A stretch of DNA of 15,203 bases from JANWXR01 sp033577755 (GTDB lineage Bacteria; Chloroflexota; Anaerolineae; Anaerolineales; UBA6663): positions 1 to 15,203 of the forward strand of contig JAVQXV010000068.1 of the NCBI GenBank assembly GCA_033577755.1, in the 5' to 3' direction. The notes under the pieces were generated by a model. It saw only the letters and a program-made list of their open reading frames with translations. It was not told the DNA's origin and did no database searches. Every line of letters begins with the position of its first letter. Positions within the stretch are counted from its first letter, which is position 1. The translations under genes and the position numbers were made by a program. This document shows positions 12,724 to 15,203 of the stretch, piece after piece.

Positions 12724-15203
12724 ATGTTCTACCTCACCCTCGCTTCTCGCTACTTATTTGGTCGCCCGTTGCGCACTGCGTTGACGACGCTGGCTATCGT
12801 CTTCGGTGTGATGCTGATCTTCGGCATGAACATGCTCTGGCCGGCGTTCCTCAACGCCTTCCAGGCCAGCGTCATGGCCCTCGCCGAGCAAACGGATGCC
12901 ACTATCACCCACAAAACCGGCGAAGCGTTCCCGCTGGAGGTGGCGGAGAAGGTCGCCGGTGTCGCGGGCGTACGGGCCGTCGCCGCTAAGCTGGAGCGCC
13001 CACTCAACCTGCCGCCCGATTACTTTGACCATGACCCGGCCACGCCCGACCGGGTGGTCTCCGTCTCGCTGGTCGGCGGTGACCCCGAGGCGCTGCGGGC
13101 GATGGGCTTTTACAACGTCGAAGAAGGACGTTTCATCACCGCCGAGGACGAGGGCGCGGCGGTGATCACCCAGTCGCTGGCCAAAGACCTCGGCCTCCGG
13201 CTGGGGGACGTGCTCGAACTTCCGACGCCGACCGGGCTGGCCCGGCTGACCATCGTCGGCCTGTTGCCGCACCAGCGCGTGCCCGGCAACGAAAAGGTGC
13301 TGGTTCCGCTGGCCTACGCCCAGAAGCTGCTGGATATGCCCGGCAGGGTCAACGTCATTGACGCGAACTTCGACACGACCGACGCCGCGCGCCGCGCCCA
13401 GATCGAAGAGGCGCTGCGGGCGACGCTGGGCAAGCACTACACCATCGGCGTCATCCAGGCCGGCGCCGAAATCCTGACCAACATCCGCACCGGCCAGGCC
13501 ATCATGAACTTCATCGGCACGCTGGGCCTGCTGATGGGCGGCTTCATCATCTTCAACACCTTCCGCACCATCGTTGCGGAGCGCAAGCGCGATATCGGCA
13601 TGTTGCGCGCCCTCGGCGCCGGCCAGCGTACCATCCTCGCGCTGATACTCACGGAGGGGCTGTTGCAGGGCGTCATCGGCACGGCGCTCGGCCTGTTGCT
13701 GGGTTACGGCTTCGGCTGGCTGGCGCTGAGCGTCTTCACCGCCATCGGGCGACAATTCCTCAACATTGACGTCAGCGAGCCGGTGGTCACGGTGGAGCTG
13801 GTTGTGATTTCGATCGTGATGGGCGTGGGCATCACCCTGCTGGCGGGGCTGCTGCCGGCGCGCAACGCCAGCCGCGTCACGCCGCTGGAGGCGCTGCGGC
13901 CCGCCGTGGGTGAGGCAATCTTCAAGCCGGTGACCACCGCCGGTTTCTGGGCCGGTGTCGTCTGCGTGGCGTTGGCCATCGTTGCCCTCCTTTCCCAAAG
14001 CAACGGGCTGATCTCCCTCGGCGCGCTGCTGTTTGTGGTGGGACTGGTGCTCATCGGGCCGGCGCTGGTGGGTCCGATTGCGCGGCTGTTCGGCCGGCTG
14101 CTGGCGCTGGCCTTTGCGCGCGCCGGCACGGCACATCTGGCCGAGGGCAACCTGGCGCGCCAGCCCACCCGCGCCGCGGTGACCGCCGCCACCACCATGA
14201 TCGCGCTGGCGATCGTGGTCATGGCCTCGAGCGTCCTCGCCAGCATCTCGGGCACCTTCATCTCGATGCTTCGTAACACGCTGAGCAGCGACTATCTGCT
14301 CATGCCGCCGACGGTTGCGGTGTGGGGGCTGAACGTAGGTGCCTCGCCCGAACTGGCAGAGCGGCTGCGCGCGGTGGAAGGCGTGGGCGTGGTGAGCACG
14401 CAGCGCTTCGCCGCCAGTGAGGTCAACGGCGTGGCGGTGGGCGTGCTGGGCCTCGAGCCGGAGTCGTATCAGGCCACCAGCGACCTCGATTTCCTGGAGG
14501 GCGACCGCGCTGCGGCATATGCCGCGCTGGCGAGCGGGCGCAACGCCATCATCAACGGCGTGCTCAAGGCCACCGCGGGGTTGAACGTCGGCGATGAAAT
14601 CAACCTGCTCACGCCGAACGGAGAGGTCGCGTACAAAATCGTGGCGGTGGCGAGCGATTACCTAAACGCCAAGACCACCACGGTGTACATCTCGCAGGAC
14701 AACATCGCCAACGACTTTGGCCGCACCGAGGACGTGTTCCTGCGCGTCAACCGCGCGCCGGGGGCCGACCCGGCGGCGGTGGAGGCCGGCCTGCGCGAGG
14801 CGCTCAAGCCCTATCCGCAGTTCAAGCTCATCGTCGGCCAGGAGTACGTGGACGAGAACATCCGGTTGTTCGACGCGGTCTTTCTGGGGATGTATGTGCT
14901 GGTGGTGTTCCTGGCCATCCCTTCGCTGATTGCGATGGTGAACACGCTGGCCATCGGCGTGATCGAGCGCACGCGCGAGATCGGCATGCTGCGCGCGGTG
15001 GGCGCGACGCGTAACCAGGTGCGCACCATCGTGCTGGCCGAGGCGCTCATCCTGGCGGCCATCGGCACGGCCTTCGGGCTGCTCAGCGGCCTTTATCTCG
15101 GCTACATGGCCATCAACGCCTTCAGCGCCTTCGGCTTCCCGATGGAGTACAGCTTCTCGATGGACGGGATTCTGCTGGCGATTGCGGCGGGCCTGCTCTT
15201 CGG
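12724..15203 (+). CDS. FtsX/MacB-type ABC permease, 3' end cut by window edge
   Basis: 826 codons are visible with no stop. An N-terminal membrane helix (about 18-40) precedes a large extracytoplasmic MacB-PCD-like domain (about 45-255). A first FtsX domain of three helices follows (about 262-378), with the coupling sequence ERKRDIGMLRALGAG near 286. Two or three linker helices (about 396-495), a second extracytoplasmic domain (about 500-710) and a second FtsX domain come next, with ERTREIGMLRAVGA near 749. This is the duplicated layout of about ten helices found in single-polypeptide permeases that partner a LolD-like ATPase. About 20-40 residues should remain beyond the edge. ATG 12724 has GGAGG at 6-nt spacing. 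It is third in the padR operon and would be inserted in the cytoplasmic membrane. Its role is efflux or extraction of a hydrophobic or peptide substrate, not determined. Confidence 0.93.
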   Translation, partial: MFYLTLASRYLFGRPLRTALTTLAIVFGVMLIFGMNMLWPAFLNAFQASVMALAEQTDATITHKTGEAFPLEVAEKVAGVAGVRAVAAKLERPLNLPPDYFDHDPATPDRVVSVSLVGGDPEALRAMGFYNVEEGRFITAEDEGAAVITQSLAKDLGLRLGDVLELPTPTGLARLTIVGLLPHQRVPGNEKVLVPLAYAQKLLDMPGRVNVIDANFDTTDAARRAQIEEALRATLGKHYTIGVIQAGAEILTNIRTGQAIMNFIGTLGLLMGGFIIFNTFRTIVAERKRDIGMLRALGAGQRTILALILTEGLLQGVIGTALGLLLGYGFGWLALSVFTAIGRQFLNIDVSEPVVTVELVVISIVMGVGITLLAGLLPARNASRVTPLEALRPAVGEAIFKPVTTAGFWAGVVCVALAIVALLSQSNGLISLGALLFVVGLVLIGPALVGPIARLFGRLLALAFARAGTAHLAEGNLARQPTRAAVTAATTMIALAIVVMASSVLASISGTFISMLRNTLSSDYLLMPPTVAVWGLNVGASPELAERLRAVEGVGVVSTQRFAASEVNGVAVGVLGLEPESYQATSDLDFLEGDRAAAYAALASGRNAIINGVLKATAGLNVGDEINLLTPNGEVAYKIVAVASDYLNAKTTTVYISQDNIANDFGRTEDVFLRVNRAPGADPAAVEAGLREALKPYPQFKLIVGQEYVDENIRLFDAVFLGMYVLVVFLAIPSLIAMVNTLAIGVIERTREIGMLRAVGATRNQVRTIVLAEALILAAIGTAFGLLSGLYLGYMAINAFSAFGFPMEYSFSMDGILLAIAAGLLF

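Noticed and set aside
12754..14136. Minus-strand 460-codon open frame opposite the permease
   Set aside because: Low-complexity, charge-rich composition without motifs; the plus-strand frame encodes a clear FtsX-type permease with good ribosome site.
1..15203. A novel defence or multi-gene system
   Set aside because: Apart from transposases, the island holds only one pseudogene and one methyltransferase; the remaining operons belong to familiar families, so no new system can be supported.

Overview
This is a high-G+C bacterial chromosome segment. It carries housekeeping and secondary-metabolism genes, one decayed mobile island and one export operon. No gene fixes the phylum. The mix (kynureninase, a CrtI-like oxidoreductase with a P450, PrsW, a PadR-controlled LolD/MacB-type ABC system, YVTN lipoprotein, dispersed short palindromic elements) would fit Chloroflexota such as Anaerolineae or Caldilineae. 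That placement is an inference from gene content only.

Layout. (1) 1-707, minus: dapA (4-hydroxy-tetrahydrodipicolinate synthase), cut by the left window edge. (2) 708-823: divergent promoter region. (3) 824-3714, plus: two-gene unit of a CrtI-like FAD oxidoreductase and a cytochrome P450. (4) 3718-4974, minus: kynureninase, convergent with the P450 across 3 nt. (5) 4975-5423: non-coding stretch with a 98-bp MITE-like element (22-bp inverted ends, perfect 8-bp target duplication) and a short tandem repeat. (6) 5424-6635, plus: PrsW-type membrane protease with an apparently leaderless start. (7) 6673-11077: an accessory island holding an IS701-type element, a YVTN beta-propeller lipoprotein pseudogene, a class I methyltransferase, an IS630-type element with a broken transposase, and a second, 118-bp MITE-like element. 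(8) 11323-15203, plus: padR, an ABC ATPase and a large FtsX/MacB-type permease, cut by the right window edge.

The most informative structure is an exact 105-bp direct repeat (6568-6672 and 11078-11182) that brackets the island. It duplicates the last codons of prsW plus the DNA just after its stop. The right-hand copy runs uninterrupted into the padR promoter and so preserves the ancestral prsW-padR junction. The left-hand copy ends exactly at the TTAG target of the IS701-type element. The two sides of that IS do not match (TTAG and CTAA), so the island arrived or was reshaped by recombination or an aberrant transposition, or the junction is an assembly artefact.

How the genes work together: PadR, ATPase and permease form one autoregulated-looking export or membrane-extraction operon. 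The FAD enzyme and P450 look like consecutive oxidative steps on a hydrophobic, perhaps isoprenoid, substrate. DapA (lysine and cell wall), kynureninase (tryptophan breakdown) and PrsW (membrane proteolysis) are independent functions. I see no CRISPR array, tRNA or rRNA, and no convincing novel multi-gene defence system. The novelty lies in the mobile-element structures.
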